A stretch of DNA of 64,000 nucleotides. Origin: Meandrina meandrites (Eukaryota; Cnidaria; Anthozoa; Scleractinia; Meandrinidae). Position numbers and translations under genes: made by a program. The first letter of the stretch is position 1. Each line of letters starts with the position of its first letter. Where the stretch lies: assembly GCA_963693305.1 (NCBI GenBank), contig OY855915.1:2974495-3038494 (forward strand), given 5' to 3'. Positions 1 through 11,735 of this stretch are shown one piece after another. Below the pieces are notes generated by a model. That model was not told the DNA's origin. It did not search any database and saw only the letters and a program-made list of their open reading frames with translations.

Positions 1-1
1 C

Positions 2-525
2 TCTGGTTTCGAAAAACTTGCAGGGTTGGAGTTGCACATCGAACCTTCGAGAAGTTTCCAAAACGAGGAAGGAAAAACCATCGTGTGGAACCCCATCCAA
101 GTGGTATCCGCGCCAGACAGCGGAAGACTTGCATTCTTGCAGGATCTAGGATCCAAATGCGAGGAGTACGAAACCCTTCGTGCGGATTTGGCCAAAAACT
201 GTCTACAGAAAATTTGCGCACCGACAAACAAAACGACGAAAAAACAACAGGCTTGCCGGAAGGGGAGTACATATGCAAACGTTTTGCTACTACAAAATTT
301 CAAAATGCCCCGCGGACCATTCTGTTCTTGCTCCCGCTCGGAAAAGATGGGGAACAGGCAACAGACGAAGAAACTCCAACACATGGAGTCTTTCTGGAAA
401 AAGAGATAGCGGCGATGGGCAGCATCGAAGCGCTAGAAAAAAGAAAAACCCCATTGCGTTGCTTGCTTGGCCAGGAGAAGACAACACCGAGCAAGAGAAA
501 GTGCCGCAGAGTTGCCCTAGCGTAG
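2..525 (+). pseudogene. ORF A, C-terminal part, copy 1 (frameshifted)
   Basis: This is the C-terminal third of ORF A, whose longer version lies at 4786-6525 on the minus strand. The frame is open from the window edge, so the 5' part lies outside. Near 237-245 this copy has one A fewer in a homopolymer than copy 2. That shifts the frame: the first part reads in the frame starting at 2, the second in the frame ending at 525. After the shift the two copies agree closely to the stop. The first 50 bases are coding-like but do not match copy 2, where that stretch itself appears frame-scrambled. Function of this part is unknown. Confidence 0.55.
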
Positions 526-529
526 CCTT

Positions 530-847
530 CTACACGGGAACAATAGTTCCACCTTCGAAGCAGAAAACAAAGTCTCCATCGCAAGCAACAACAAAGAGTT
601 CTCCAAGATTCCAGTCCAACCATTTTTTCGCTGTCTCCGAGTCGATATGGCCTACAATGTGTGCCGATTTGTTTTCCAACGAAGAGACAAACTCGCAAAG
701 AGCGGACCAATCCTTCCAGCAAACCTTTTCTTCTAGCTGCTGGTATTTTTTCTCGCATGCACGGAATTGTTCGAATCGGAAACGTGGAAGCTGTCCTTCT
801 TTTCGCACAAGTTCCATTGGGTATATACTTGTGTTGCTTCTCTCCAA
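530..847 (-). CDS. ORF B, copy 1: small unidentified protein of the element
   Basis: An open frame of up to 105 codons on the minus strand, intact here and split by a LINE insertion in copy 2. The first ATG in frame is near 817, giving about 95 residues; the stretch before it has no ATG. The protein is rich in Trp, Glu and Lys and shows no signal peptide or membrane helix. It lies 20 bases downstream of ORF C on the same strand, so the two may share a transcript, and it converges tail to tail with ORF A with only a few bases between the stops. I do not recognise the family. Conservation of the frame between the two copies supports real coding. Confidence 0.5.
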   Translation of the reverse strand: MERSNTSIYPMELVRKEGQLPRFRFEQFRACEKKYQQLEEKVCWKDWSALCEFVSSLENKSAHIVGHIDSETAKKWLDWNLGELFVVACDGDFVFCFEGGTIVPV

Positions 848-866
848 GCGTGCGACACTTTCTATT

Positions 867-1556
867 CTATTTCAGTGCACGAACTCCTTTGTACACAGCC
901 AACGGCTCTTTTTTTGGTGGAAGGTACTTTTCTGGTGGTGTGTCCAACTGCTCCTTTTCGGGTGGCGTGTCGCTCTGTGCAGCCTTCCACTCTTCCAGTT
1001 TTCGAGATCCACATGTCCACAGACGAAGGGCAACACCACCAAGCCCCAAAACAATTCCAACCGCTTCCACAACACCACAAGCAGCAGATATTGTCGCATT
1101 GGCTGCACCAACAATTCTATCGGTTTTTTCGCGCACAGCGTTGCTATTTTTCTCTATGCTCTGCAGGAGTCCATCTTTCGTTTCTTCCACTCCCACTTCC
1201 AACCCATGCAAATCTACACCGACGTCTTCCACATCTTCGAAATGGCTATCTTGGAACCCCAACAAAAGATCCATATTTTTTTGCAAGTTGTGCACATTGT
1301 CCAAGATCTGGTACAAAAGCTCGCTAGTTTGCTCTGTTTTTGTTGCGGCAGCTTGTTTCGGCTCGACAGCTTTTTTCGGCTTGTTTTGCTCTGTTTTTGT
1401 TTCGGCAGCTTGTTTCGGTTCGACAGCCTGTTTCGGCTCGATAGCACCGGCTTCTCTCCAAATTCTGTATAGCCTTGTTGTGCCAATCCCGAAGCGCTTC
1501 CGGATCGAGCCGGGCGACTCCTTTTCTCGCGCGTCCACAATTTCTCGAATTCCCCT
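867..1556 (-). pseudogene. ORF C, copy 1: HTH/coiled-coil/membrane protein, 5' truncated
   Basis: The frame matches ORF C of copy 2 over almost its full length with only about ten amino-acid differences. It lacks the natural ATG and the first dozen residues, because the inverted repeat breaks off near 1550. Visible parts are a short helix-turn-helix-like segment (GSIRKRFGIGTTRLYRIW), repeated Glu/Pro/Lys/Gln-rich linkers, a heptad-like helical region, a hydrophobic segment and a Pro/Lys-rich tail. Without a start codon it is probably not expressed as such. Confidence 0.55.
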
Positions 1557-1703
1557 TCTAGTATGCAAATACTGTGCAATGCTAAGAAAATACTGTGCAA
1601 GTACTGTGCAATGCTAAGAAAAAATCGGGGGAATTGCTGTACAAACCCAGTGCACAAACAAGACACCATTTGGAATTCTGCACACACTAGTATATTCGCA
1701 AAC
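1557..1703. repeat. Centre of the large inverted repeat
   Basis: This spacer separates the two head-to-head element copies. It holds two copies of a 21-bp unit beginning TACTGTGCAATGC (1570-1590 and 1602-1622) with a half unit between. It is the 5' flank of the intact ORF C and may carry its promoter, but no TATA box or terminal repeat is evident. Confidence 0.5.
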
Positions 1704-2420
1704 ATGCCTTCTACCAAAAAGCTTTCTACCGAAGAAATTCGAGAAATTGTGGACGCGCGAGAAAAGGAGTCGCCCGGCTCGATCCGGAAGCGCTTCGGGA
1801 TTGGCACAACAAGGCTATACAGAATTTGGAGAGAAGCCGGTGCTATCGAGCCGAAACAGGCTGTCGAACCGAAACAAGCTGCCGAAACAAAAACAGAGCA
1901 AAACAAGCCGAAAAAAGCTGTCGAGCCGAAACAAGCTGCCGCAACAAAAACAGAGCAAACTAGCGAGCTTTTGTACCAGATCTTGGACAATGTGCACGAC
2001 TTGCAAAAAAATATGGATCTTTTGTTGGGGTTCCAAGAAAGCCATTTCGAAGATGTGGAAGACATCGGTGTAGATTTGCATGGGTTGGAAGTGGGAGTGG
2101 AAGAAACGAAAGATGGAATCCTGCAGAGCATAGAGAAAAATAGCAACGCTGTGCGCGAAAAAACCGATAGAATTGTTGGTGCAGCCAATGCGACAATATC
2201 TGCTGCTTGTGGTGTTGTGGAAGCGGTTGGAATTGTTTTGGGGCTTAGTGGTGTTGCCCTTCTTCTGTGGACATGTGGATCTCGAAAACTGGAAGAGTGG
2301 AAGGCTGCACAGAGCGACACGCCACCCGAAAAGGAGCAGTTGGACACACCACCAGAAAAGTACCTTCCACCAAAAAAAGAGCCGTTGGCTGTGCACAAAG
2401 GAGTTCGTGCACTGGAATAG
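1704..2420 (+). CDS. ORF C, copy 2: HTH domain, coiled coil and one membrane segment
   Basis: A 238-residue frame starting at the first ATG after the inverted-repeat centre (MPSTKKLSTEEIREI). Residues about 8-45 resemble a helix-turn-helix of the kind found in transposase or terminase-small-subunit N-termini. Residues about 45-80 are repeats of a Glu-Pro-Lys-Gln-Ala pattern. Residues about 85-165 are predicted helical and likely a coiled coil. A hydrophobic stretch near residues 175-200 (GVVEAVGIVLGLSGVALLLW) could span a membrane, and the tail is Pro/Lys/Glu-rich. A DNA-binding head joined to a coiled coil and a membrane anchor is unusual. The frame conservation with copy 1 supports real coding; the biological role is not known to me. 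Confidence 0.6.
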   Translation: MPSTKKLSTEEIREIVDAREKESPGSIRKRFGIGTTRLYRIWREAGAIEPKQAVEPKQAAETKTEQNKPKKAVEPKQAAATKTEQTSELLYQILDNVHDLQKNMDLLLGFQESHFEDVEDIGVDLHGLEVGVEETKDGILQSIEKNSNAVREKTDRIVGAANATISAACGVVEAVGIVLGLSGVALLLWTCGSRKLEEWKAAQSDTPPEKEQLDTPPEKYLPPKKEPLAVHKGVRALE

Positions 2421-2589
2421 ACTAGAAAGTGTCGCACGCTTGGAGAGAAGCAACACAAGTATATACCCAATGGAACTTGTGCGAAAAGAAGGACAGCTTC
2501 CACGTTTCCGATTCGAACAATTCCGTGCATGCGAGAAAAAATACCAGCAGCTAGAAGAAAAGGTTTGCTGGAAGGATTGGTCCGCTCTT

Positions 2590-4062
<1,473 letters not shown>

Positions 4063-4611
4063 AAACTTTATTTATGCAGGGTGGCCCATTCAGCACAGTG
4101 GCTGGTATCCAGAGGGGCCCTGCTAAATACAATTTCTAAAAATATAAAATGTCTAAGAGTTAAAAAAAACTAATGTCTAAGTGGTTAAAATAGTTATATA
4201 AAAAGAGTTAAAAAAAATTGGAACGAGATACAAGCATGAACTGGTAGGGAAAAAAATAGATATCATAAATTAGGTGCTATAAATAAAATGGGCTTTGACA
4301 AGATTTTTAAAAGAGGAGAGTGATACAGCTTGTTGGATTTTACAAGCTAGTGAATTAAAAAGGGCTGTGCCAGAAAATCTAAAAGTACGTTTGCCAAGAC
4401 TAAGTTTGGGTTTTGGTAGATGGAGGTCAGCCTTCCTTCGAGTGTTGTAACCATGTACATTGTAGTTCCTAATGAAATAGTTACTTAAATACTGAGGAAC
4501 TAAGTTATGCAAACATTTAAAAACTAAAACACATTTGTGTATTTTACGGTTTGTTTCTAAGTCAGTCCACCCTAAAACATTAAAAGTATCTCTAGATGGA
4601 ATTTGCATAGT
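4063..4611 (-). mobile_element. 5'-truncated non-LTR retrotransposon (CR1/L2-like) 3' end
   Basis: On the minus strand this stretch encodes the last about 110 residues of a reverse-transcriptase ORF (4270-4608; for example HKCVLVFKCLHNLVPQYLS and FRFSGTALFNSL). That is the typical C-terminal end of CR1/L2-type LINEs. A 3' untranslated region follows that ends AATAAAGTTT and runs into a (TAC)n tail, the plus-strand GTA array. The element is 5' truncated at about 4611, as usual for retrotransposed copies. It interrupts ORF B of copy 2. No clear target-site duplication is visible; only a few bases around CTTTGC could serve. Confidence 0.75.
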
Positions 4612-4785
4612 TTGCAGAGTTTGTCTCTTTGTTGGAAAACAAATCGGCACACATTGTAGGCCATATCGACTCGGAGACAGCGAAAAAATGGTTGGACTGG
4701 AATCTTGGAGAACTCTTTGTTGTTGCTTGCGATGGAGACTTTGTTTTCTGCTTCGAAGGTGGAACTATTGTTCCCGTGTAGAAGG

Positions 4786-6525
4786 CTACGCTAGGGCAAC
4801 TCTGCGGCACTTTCTCTTGCTCGGTGTTGTCTTCTCCTGGCCAAGCAAGCAACGCAATGGGGTTTTTCTTTTCTCTAGCGCTTCGATGCTGCCCATCGCC
4901 GCTATCTCTTTTTCCAGAAAGACTCCATGTGTTGGAGTTTCTTCGTCTGTTGCCTGTTCCCCATCTTTTCCGAGCGGGAGCAAGAACAGAATGGTCCGCG
5001 GGGCATTTTGAAATTTTGTAGTAGCAAAACGTTTGCATATGTACTCCCCTTCCGGCAAGTCTGTTGTTTTTTTCGTCGTTTTGTTTGTCGGTGCGCAAAT
5101 TTTCTGTAGACAGTTTTTGGCCAAATCCGCACGAAGGGTTTCGTACTCCTCGCATTTGGATCCTAGATCCTGCAAGAATGCAAGTCTTCCACTGTCTGGC
5201 GCGGATACCACTTGGATGGGGTTCCACACGATGGTTTTTCCTTCCTCGTTTTGGAAATTTTTTGCAAACCTTTTGTCACCCAAACAGCAACTGCTGCTTC
5301 TTTTCCATGCCGCAATACAACACGGAATTTGCCTTCTTTGCCTCGAAAACCAAGGACATCCCATTCTGTTTGCTGGCAATTCCGCAACTTTTTGTGTCCC
5401 CCCAGAGAGAGTGCCAACCACTGTTGCACGAATCTCCCTGCTTTTTGCTTCGACTTTTTTCCTCGTCTCGGCGTACTTTTGCAGGTTGGCAATTTCTGTT
5501 TCTCGAGCCTTTGCCACTTCCACCTCTTTTTTTCGCTGTTTTTCTTCTCTTTGCCAATTCTCTCGTTTCCACTCCTCGACTGTGCTGGCGTACTGAAGCT
5601 CTGCAAAAACTTTTTCTCTGTTTCTTGTCGAAAGTGCGGATATTTTGCGCTGTTCTGCGATTTCTTGTATTTCTTGGAGCTTGTATTTCGAAGAATCGTT
5701 GCCGACTGCATGGCATTTTTTGTCCCGCCATTCCCACACAATTTTGTCTGTTGGCGGTAGAAGCGTCGACAGGTGGCCCCCGTTTGGGTGGAGCTGTGTT
5801 GGTTTTTTGGACGCGGCGAGTATTGTGCGAGCGTTTTCGTCTTTCGTGTAGCAATGGAGCGGGCCTAGCTCCACTCCTTCTTCGTCTGCGGATAGGATGT
5901 CTACCCGAAAAATTGGACAATTCCGAAAGCCAAAGTCCCCCGCTGCCCACAAGATAGCTTTTTCCCACTTTGCTTCGTCTCGCACTTTCGCCGCTGTGGG
6001 GTGTACGTGGATCCCCGAAATTCTTCCTGTCCCTGTATGTGCGCACCAGGCAACAAAAATGTGTCCTTGCGGTCTGTCTGCGAGAACCAGACACCGATCC
6101 AGGCTTTCGGCGAGGTTTTGCCACTGTTTGCTGGGGGGTTGGACCACGAAGAGGCCGTACTCCTCGTCTTCGTTGGAAACTTGCTCCAAGACTTTCTCGA
6201 TGCAGTCTGTGGCTTTCTTGCTTGAAAGTTCGTTTTGTGGGCATGTGTACAGAGAGACTTCGATGCGTGTGCACCCTCGGGCTTGCACGTCTGGGTGTAG
6301 GAAGGTTTGGCGGAGGTGTGGGTTGGGGCAGTCGGCGTAGTCTGCCAGATGGCCGCCAACAGGTTCGCGGATTTCTCCTGCCTCGAAATTCGATACGACT
6401 TTGTTGTATATTTTTGTGCGTGCTGTACGCCCTTCTGCGGTGGTGGATATCCAGGTGCAGACGTGCTCCCCGACGGTGTTTGTGTTTTCTAGAATTGTCG
6501 GCTCTTTTTCGTTGTTTGTTTGTTT
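4786..6525 (-). pseudogene. ORF A, copy 2: possible replication-initiator-like protein
   Basis: A minus-strand frame of about 580 codons without an ATG at its 5' end. An in-frame TAA at 6526-6528 separates it from more coding-like sequence upstream. The N-terminal part contains RTKIYNKV, a Gly-Gly-His segment, GCTRIEVSLY and later GIHVHP. The first pieces resemble the arrangement in Rep_trans-type rolling-circle initiators, and HVH could be an HUH-type metal site, but this is tentative. Residues after about 280 form a long charged helix, likely a coiled coil. Between about 5255 and 5375 the better protein sequence lies in another frame, implying two compensating frameshifts. Role in element replication is inference only. 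Confidence 0.45.
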
Positions 6526-6526
6526 T

Positions 6527-6708
6527 TACTTGTCTATTAATTCACAAAGATTTTTTTCTTGGGTATGCGCATGAATGGTATCTTTTACTCGCTGCATGAA
6601 ATCTTTTTGTGATTGTGATTGAATGTAGTCGAAGATGAAGGCATTGCATTGTAAATCAAATTGTAAAGAATCTGTGAAAGAATCTTGTGAAAGACTTTTG
6701 GATGACCT
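6527..6708 (-). pseudogene. 5' extension of ORF A beyond an in-frame stop
   Basis: About 60 sense codons in the same frame as ORF A lie directly upstream of its TAA at 6526-6528 (for example SQKDFMQRVKDTIHAH). They look like protein rather than noncoding DNA, so the TAA may be a recent nonsense mutation in a longer ORF A. A further stop lies at about 6709. No plausible ATG was found in frame. Confidence 0.3.
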
Positions 6709-6711
6709 TTA

Positions 6712-8067
6712 CCATTCAGTTCATCTACGTTCAACTCCCGCCTTGGAGACACCTCAATGTTACGGGCACGCCACTATGGACTTTCTCTATTGCCGAATAA
6801 AAATTGTGGTCCAGAAGTCCAGAAGGTGTCCGCTATATAGATCGTTTTCACTGTCACGCAATAAAAATATAACTTGAAGAACCATTCATTGAATGAGGTC
6901 ACAAAAAATAGGATATTATAGGCAATAAGTAAATAAATAATTTCTCCAAGTTTTAAGTCTGTGCGCAATCCCAAACTTCAGATATTCGTCGAAATGTTTT
7001 GCACAAATTTACAGAGCCCAGTATGGATCCGCCATATTGGTGCACCAAAGATGTGCACCAATATGGCGGCTGGAAAATACTGTAAACATCTGGAACTTAC
7101 TTTGGTCATCTAGGCCACTGATTATCCGTACTGGAAAAGCAAACATTTACATACACACATTTCCTGCTACTTTAACCTCTCAAATGGCAGAAAGTCACAG
7201 GATAAAGGCATGTTTTTCGACAAACACGATCGTAACTGTATGTCACGCACCGCCACATCTCTGAAATTCAAAGTGCGCTGGTTTCCAAACGAAGGACGCT
7301 ACTCAGCTGAAAAGTTGCAAACAGATATAATTTTAGTCCCTCTTATACCTGATGTGGATGCAAACTTTTGTGTCACTTTTGTTTTGGATTTTAGTACCCG
7401 ATGACGTCACGTGAAAACGATCTATTGGGAGTTGACTGTTTTTAACACTGCATGTAAAAGCAGTGAGGTGACCCTTTCCCACTGATAAAAGGAGTCAGGG
7501 CTATTCCTCAAAATCCGCTCTCTTTCAAGCCATCATAGGATTTCCATGTAGTGATAGCTTTTGCTTGAGAAAACCTGTGTTAAATATAAAGGGGCTAGTA
7601 GGGGCTCCACATTTTATTACATCAGCTTTCAAATATTAAATAGATTTAGCCAAGCCTGAAAGCAGAGCTCCCTGTTATTTAGTTTGCCCTATATTTAAAA
7701 CTGAACGTACTTACTTCAGGCTACAGTAAGCAAAAAATTAGGCCTTGAGCCAGCGATTAACTGGTCAGCAGTCAACTTCAAAAAAATATTTGACCTTGAT
7801 GAGCTCTACACCTGAGCCTGTGATGCCATTCTGGTCAGCAGATACCTTGTTTTGAAAGCTGTTATTTGACCATAACAAGGATGTTTAATATCAAAGATGG
7901 TCACGTGACAACCAAACTCTTTCAGCTTGATGTGTTTACTAAAATTACTAACCCATGGCTCTGCTGGCATGGCATGAAATGATTATACATTATACATTAT
8001 ACATTACATCATTTCACTCCTTTCACTGGAAAATATGACCTCACAATTGACCTCGCTCCCAATGTGT
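6712..8067. other. Gene-free repeat DNA with a short perfect palindrome
   Basis: No convincing coding sequence. It holds the 17-bp-arm palindrome at 7029-7069, a GATGACGTCACGTG motif near 7400 and a short (TATACAT)n run near 7984-8005. The short open frames here have no protein-like features. Confidence 0.4.
7029..7069. repeat. Perfect inverted repeat, 17-bp arms, 7-bp loop
   Basis: Arms 7029-7045 (CCGCCATATTGGTGCAC) and 7053-7069 are exact reverse complements around CAAAGAT. The DNA could form a cruciform, or it could be the end of a foldback repeat. No transposase frame is attached. Confidence 0.9.
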
Positions 8068-8106
8068 GGCTTCATAGCTCAGTTTGTATAGCATCGCACC
8101 GGTATC

Positions 8107-8140
<34 letters not shown>

Positions 8141-8200
8141 TGATTTTGTTTTTATCAGGCTTCTTTATTCCAATTGCTTAAATTGGAAATTCACTGATCA
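8068..8200 (+). mobile_element. tRNA-like sequence heading a short SINE
   Basis: Positions 8068-8140 fold as a tRNA: acceptor GGCTTCA pairs with TGAAGCC, and the T arm is ACGGG-TTCGAAT-CCCGT. The D stem is weak, and position 33 of the anticodon loop would be C rather than U with GGT as apparent anticodon (Thr-like). These defects, and the following TTTATCAGGC plus a TTGCTTAAATTGG segment, suggest a tRNA-derived SINE rather than a working tRNA gene. Confidence 0.55.
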
Positions 8201-9099
8201 CATATCACCTTCATTGTTGATGTTAATAGAATATCAAACCTATTTAAAGACCCGGCTAAAAATAAGCCTACCCAGTGGGAAATTGGCCAACGTACCCAGT
8301 GATGTTTTCTTTTTTAAAAACAAAACCAGTGAGGATAAAGACTCCACTGGGTCTGTGTTACAGAGGGATGTTTTTATTAATTTAAATCCCCACCCAGAAA
8401 CTATATTCATAAGTGTAAAAGATTTATATCAAAAGTTTAATACTTTTTGGGGCTGCTCCATATATATTTACTTATATGTTTTGGTTACCATTTGTGCATT
8501 TCAATAATAATAAACCGTAGAAGAAAGAGGATGGACCCATAGAGTGATGTTTTGAAAGAGATATTTAGTGAAAACAATATTTTCGTTTGTGTCTATACCA
8601 GCAGCTACATGTTTTCTGGCATCCTTGATTTAGAGTGCACTTTAAACATTGTTCTTCAAGTCACAAAACCAAGCATGATCTTGAATTTGAGAAAAAATGT
8701 AACACTGAAGATCAGTAACCACAGGCAAAAATACCAACTTGTTATAAATCACTCTTACCAGATGCTAAAATCTTTTAACAGACTACCGATATTTAAAGTT
8801 CAATGTGTCAACCCAGGGAACATTTTGCCAGAATTTTTTTTTTCCAGCCCACTGTACATACATAATGTTTTTGGGGACCATGGTGTTCTGAAGAAATTTT
8901 TTCTTGCACACATGCCCCTGCAGGATATATTTTTTAAAATCACCCAACCCCCCCCCCCCCCCCCCCCTCCGTCCTAGGCCCTTAGTAGAATTCTAACTCA
9001 TTTTCCTTCAACTATTGATTCCCTATTGTATTTCAACGTATGAACTAGTATTAACATCACGCTGTAAATAAATTAACAAATATTGTAAATCGAACAGAG
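8201..9099. other. No supported gene; poly-C tract at about 8946-8966
   Basis: AT-rich sequence with two open frames of 97 and 141 codons that show no recognisable domain or signal and have biased composition. It ends with a run of about 20 C residues. Confidence 0.3.
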
Positions 9100-9265
9100 A
9101 CTGGTTAAAAATCCCAACTAGAAGGAGGCAGACCAGTTGCCTTTTTGTGTATTTACAAAGCGCAGAGGAGTTGAATTCGGGCCACCAAACACAAATCCAT
9201 CTAGTGACAGCGAGGATAATTTAAACCCAGAGTTTAAGTCCAGTGCCCTAACCAACGCTCGATTT
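9100..9265 (-). mobile_element. tRNA-derived SINE, family A, minus strand, degenerate
   Basis: Reverse-complemented, this reads GGTTAGGGCACTGGACTT (tRNA-like head), then CTAGATGGATTTG, CAACTCCT, GCGCTTTGTAAATA and CTGCCTCCTTCTAGTTGGGA. The order and spacing are those of the better preserved copy at 56965-57240. Confidence 0.6.
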
Positions 9266-9269
9266 CGTT

Positions 9270-10275
9270 TGGAAATCAACCTCACATAAATACCTGTATA
9301 CAATTTCCTAGTTTAATTTCTTTCGATGATAACCGATTTCCTTCGATGTCGGTAGTGTATTTAGGTAAATTTAGGGCTAAGATCACCGCGTTTTGCCTGC
9401 AACAACATTACGTGACGCACTAATTAAAATAATGTTCTGCACTGTCCTTACTATCTTTAACCTCAATCCATTTCCCTTGATCTTGATCTTCCCACTTTCT
9501 CGAGCTATTTTTCGCTTCTCTTGAGAGTTAGAGATAGCGGCGTTTAACTGTAATAGCAACTTACAGGAAAGTTCGGTTGCATTCGCTTGGGAACGACAAA
9601 GCGATCGCACCGTGTCACGCGATTTGCAGGCGTATAATTTGACAGGGAATACAAATTTCAAACGTTTTAGTAAAATACGCCTCTGAATCGATGCTCTTTC
9701 ACAAAACTGATAACGAATGAATCACTAAGTAAAATTGTACACACTAGCTGAAGTAGGTATAAACTATTCAACGATTGCCTCCCGAATTTGTTCAAGGTTG
9801 TAATTCAATATGCGAATGTAACCAAGGTTTTATAGCATTCGAATGAATTCGCTCACAAATTCACAAACCAGCAGATATTGGAACACTATAATAGAAATGC
9901 GAAATAATGGTAAATAGAACAAAAGAATTTATATATCAAAGTTTCTCACCTCAATCCATCTGTCTTCAGAGCTTGCGATTTATATCTTCTCTCGAGAGAC
10001 TGTACAGCGAAAAGCGGAAGTGATGTGGGTTTGTGAAGGTTCACGGGAAATGAGTCACACTGCACACAAACAACCTCGTTCCCGGGCAGCCTCCTCCCCA
10101 GTCGTCCCCGGCGAGTTTGGGATGGGACATTCAAACCGGAGTACAAACAAGTACGACTTCTTTCAGTTGAAAAGGGGACTAGTGGTAGGAGATTGGTGTG
10201 AAATGCGAGTAATCGAAAGCATAAGCACCAGGTTTGAAAAGTCGTACTCAATCTTGTCTCGTACTCCGATCTGAA
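9270..10275. other. Repeat DNA; degenerate dispersed repeat at 10165-10275
   Basis: No supported gene. The segment around 10165-10275 is related in the same orientation to 15170-15290: both share AGTTGAAA, GGAGATTGG, a GCATAAGC motif, TTGAAAAGTCGTACTC and GTACTC(C/T)GATCTGA. The minus-strand frame at 9946-10251 overlaps this repeat and is not taken as a gene. Confidence 0.4.
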
Positions 10276-10872
10276 TTAGGGACTTTAAGATACACTATGG
10301 CGAGGTGCTACTACGGCTGCAGGAAGTAAAATCTTACACAAGATAAGACACTGCACATGCCAGTCGGTCGAGTCCGGCGTGAAATCTGACTACCTGAGCT
10401 AGGAGGTTTTACCGTAGTGGCTAGTACGTGGGTTTAATTCGCTGCTCTGTCCTTTTTCTACGAATTTCTCAGCAGTTTCAGAGTTCCAACGCAAAATGTA
10501 TCCTTTGAAGTCAACTTCAGTCGAATATTTGTTGAGTTTGTCGCTCATACGCTTGTAAATTTTCAATTGAATTCGTTTGATGAAAGTGTCGGCATGGCGA
10601 AGATAACCATTCTTGTTCAGCGCGAGTTGTTTAAAGTTAAAAGCTTGCTTTGAGAGTTCAGGGAAGATGCACCTTATCTGGATAAGTATCCGATAATATT
10701 TTGCTTCTGTGAGTGCTGGTATCTTTCAGCTTTTAACTCGATATTCTTTGAGATATTCGGCGCCTCTTTCAAACATTTCATTGATCAAATTCAGAAATTG
10801 TTATCGTTTTAGAAACTGTATAGCATAAGCTTTCGTTCAGAACTAATCTGTTGGACCTACCAAAGCAAACAA

Positions 10873-11517
10873 TGGCCGTTTTTATACTAGAGACGCGTTA
10901 CCCGTCTGGACGAGCATCAGCAAACATTTTGTAATTTGTCCGGTTATCCGTCTCTAGTATAAAAGAGACCTTACGCAACAGGACGGCGACGCCGAGGACA
11001 ACGCCTGGTGAAAAATGAATTTATATTTTACTCTAGAATCTCGCGATTATTCAGATGCATTCAGCGTATCTGTCGGTTTAAGAACTGGCTCAAGCTAAAT
11101 GTGTAAAGAGAGCGTTCTACTCCAAAAAGAAAACTTAAAAATTTGCCGTCGTGGTTCACGTTGTCCAGAATAGGCAGAATTGGGACATTTTACGTTGTTG
11201 ATTTGCAGAGAACGGCTAGGAAATGTACCAAGACTTCAAACGCACGTGCAGAGCTATTGTTCTGGTCATTAAGCCTTTTGTTTGGTGACGTTCTCGTTGC
11301 CGTTGCCGTCGTAGTTTGCGTAAGCTCCCTAAAGACGGGCACAAGACGCGTTACCCGTCTAGATGAGCTACTTTTCGAAATTCGTCGTTCAAGACGCGTT
11401 TCGAAAAGTAGCTCGTCTAGACGGGTAACGCGTCTTCTGCCCGTCTTTGTACTAGAGACGGATAACCGGACGAATTACAAAATGTTTGCCGAAGCTCGTG
11501 TAATTCGTCTGGTTATC

Positions 11518-11548
<31 letters not shown>

Positions 11549-11735
11549 GTTACCCGTCTAGATGAGCTACTTTTCGAAATCAGTCGTTCAAGACGCGTTT
11601 CGAAAAGTAGCTTGTGTAGACGGGTAACGTGTCTTGTGCCCGTCTTTATACTAGAGACGGACAACCGGACGATTTGCAAAATGTTTGCCGAAGCTCGTCC
11701 AGGCGGGTAACGCGTCTCTAGTATAAAAACGGCCA
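10873..11735. mobile_element. Middle element of the nest, TIR TGGCCGTTTTTATACTAGAG
   Basis: Both ends carry inverted TGGCCGTTTTTATACTAGAG. Inside are multiple inverted and direct copies of ACGCGTTACCCGTCT and ATAACCGGACGAATT units. The central hairpin (CTACTTTTCGAAA arms) occurs twice in tandem here but once in the copy at 12020-12313. It is itself interrupted by the element at 10964-11330. Confidence 0.75.
10964..11330. mobile_element. Innermost element, TIR AGRGASCTTACGCAA
   Basis: The ends AGAGACCTTACGCAA and TTGCGTAAGCTCCCT are inverted repeats extending through GACGGC/GCCGTC-rich segments. AAA flanks both sides (10961-10963 and 11331-11333), and removing the insertion restores the sequence of the sister copy at 12020-12313. 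It has no coding capacity. Confidence 0.75.

Larger units (their letters stand above)
52..1556. mobile_element. Copy 1 of an unrecognised three-ORF element (left inverted arm)
   Basis: This segment is repeated in reverse complement between about 1736 and 5260, with a later insertion in the second copy. Read as an element it holds the C-terminal part of ORF A on the plus strand, then ORF B and ORF C on the minus strand. Similarity with copy 2 begins near position 52 and ends near 1556, so both ends of this copy are truncated or fall outside the shared unit. Its base composition is visibly more GC-rich than the flanking host DNA. I cannot assign it to a named transposon or virus family; a degraded DNA transposon or an endogenous virus-like element both fit. 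Confidence 0.7.

Noticed and set aside
661..1617. 318-codon plus-strand frame
   Set aside because: Antisense shadow of ORF C copy 1; the minus-strand frame is the one conserved between copies with an HTH and coiled coil.
4535..6599. Several plus-strand frames of 150-300 codons
   Set aside because: Antisense shadows of ORF A; biased composition and no conservation independent of ORF A.
8068..8140. Functional tRNA gene
   Set aside because: Weak D stem and an unusual base at position 33, and the following sequence looks like a SINE body.
9946..10251. 101-codon minus-strand frame
   Set aside because: Overlaps a dispersed repeat also found at 15170-15290; no domain or signal.
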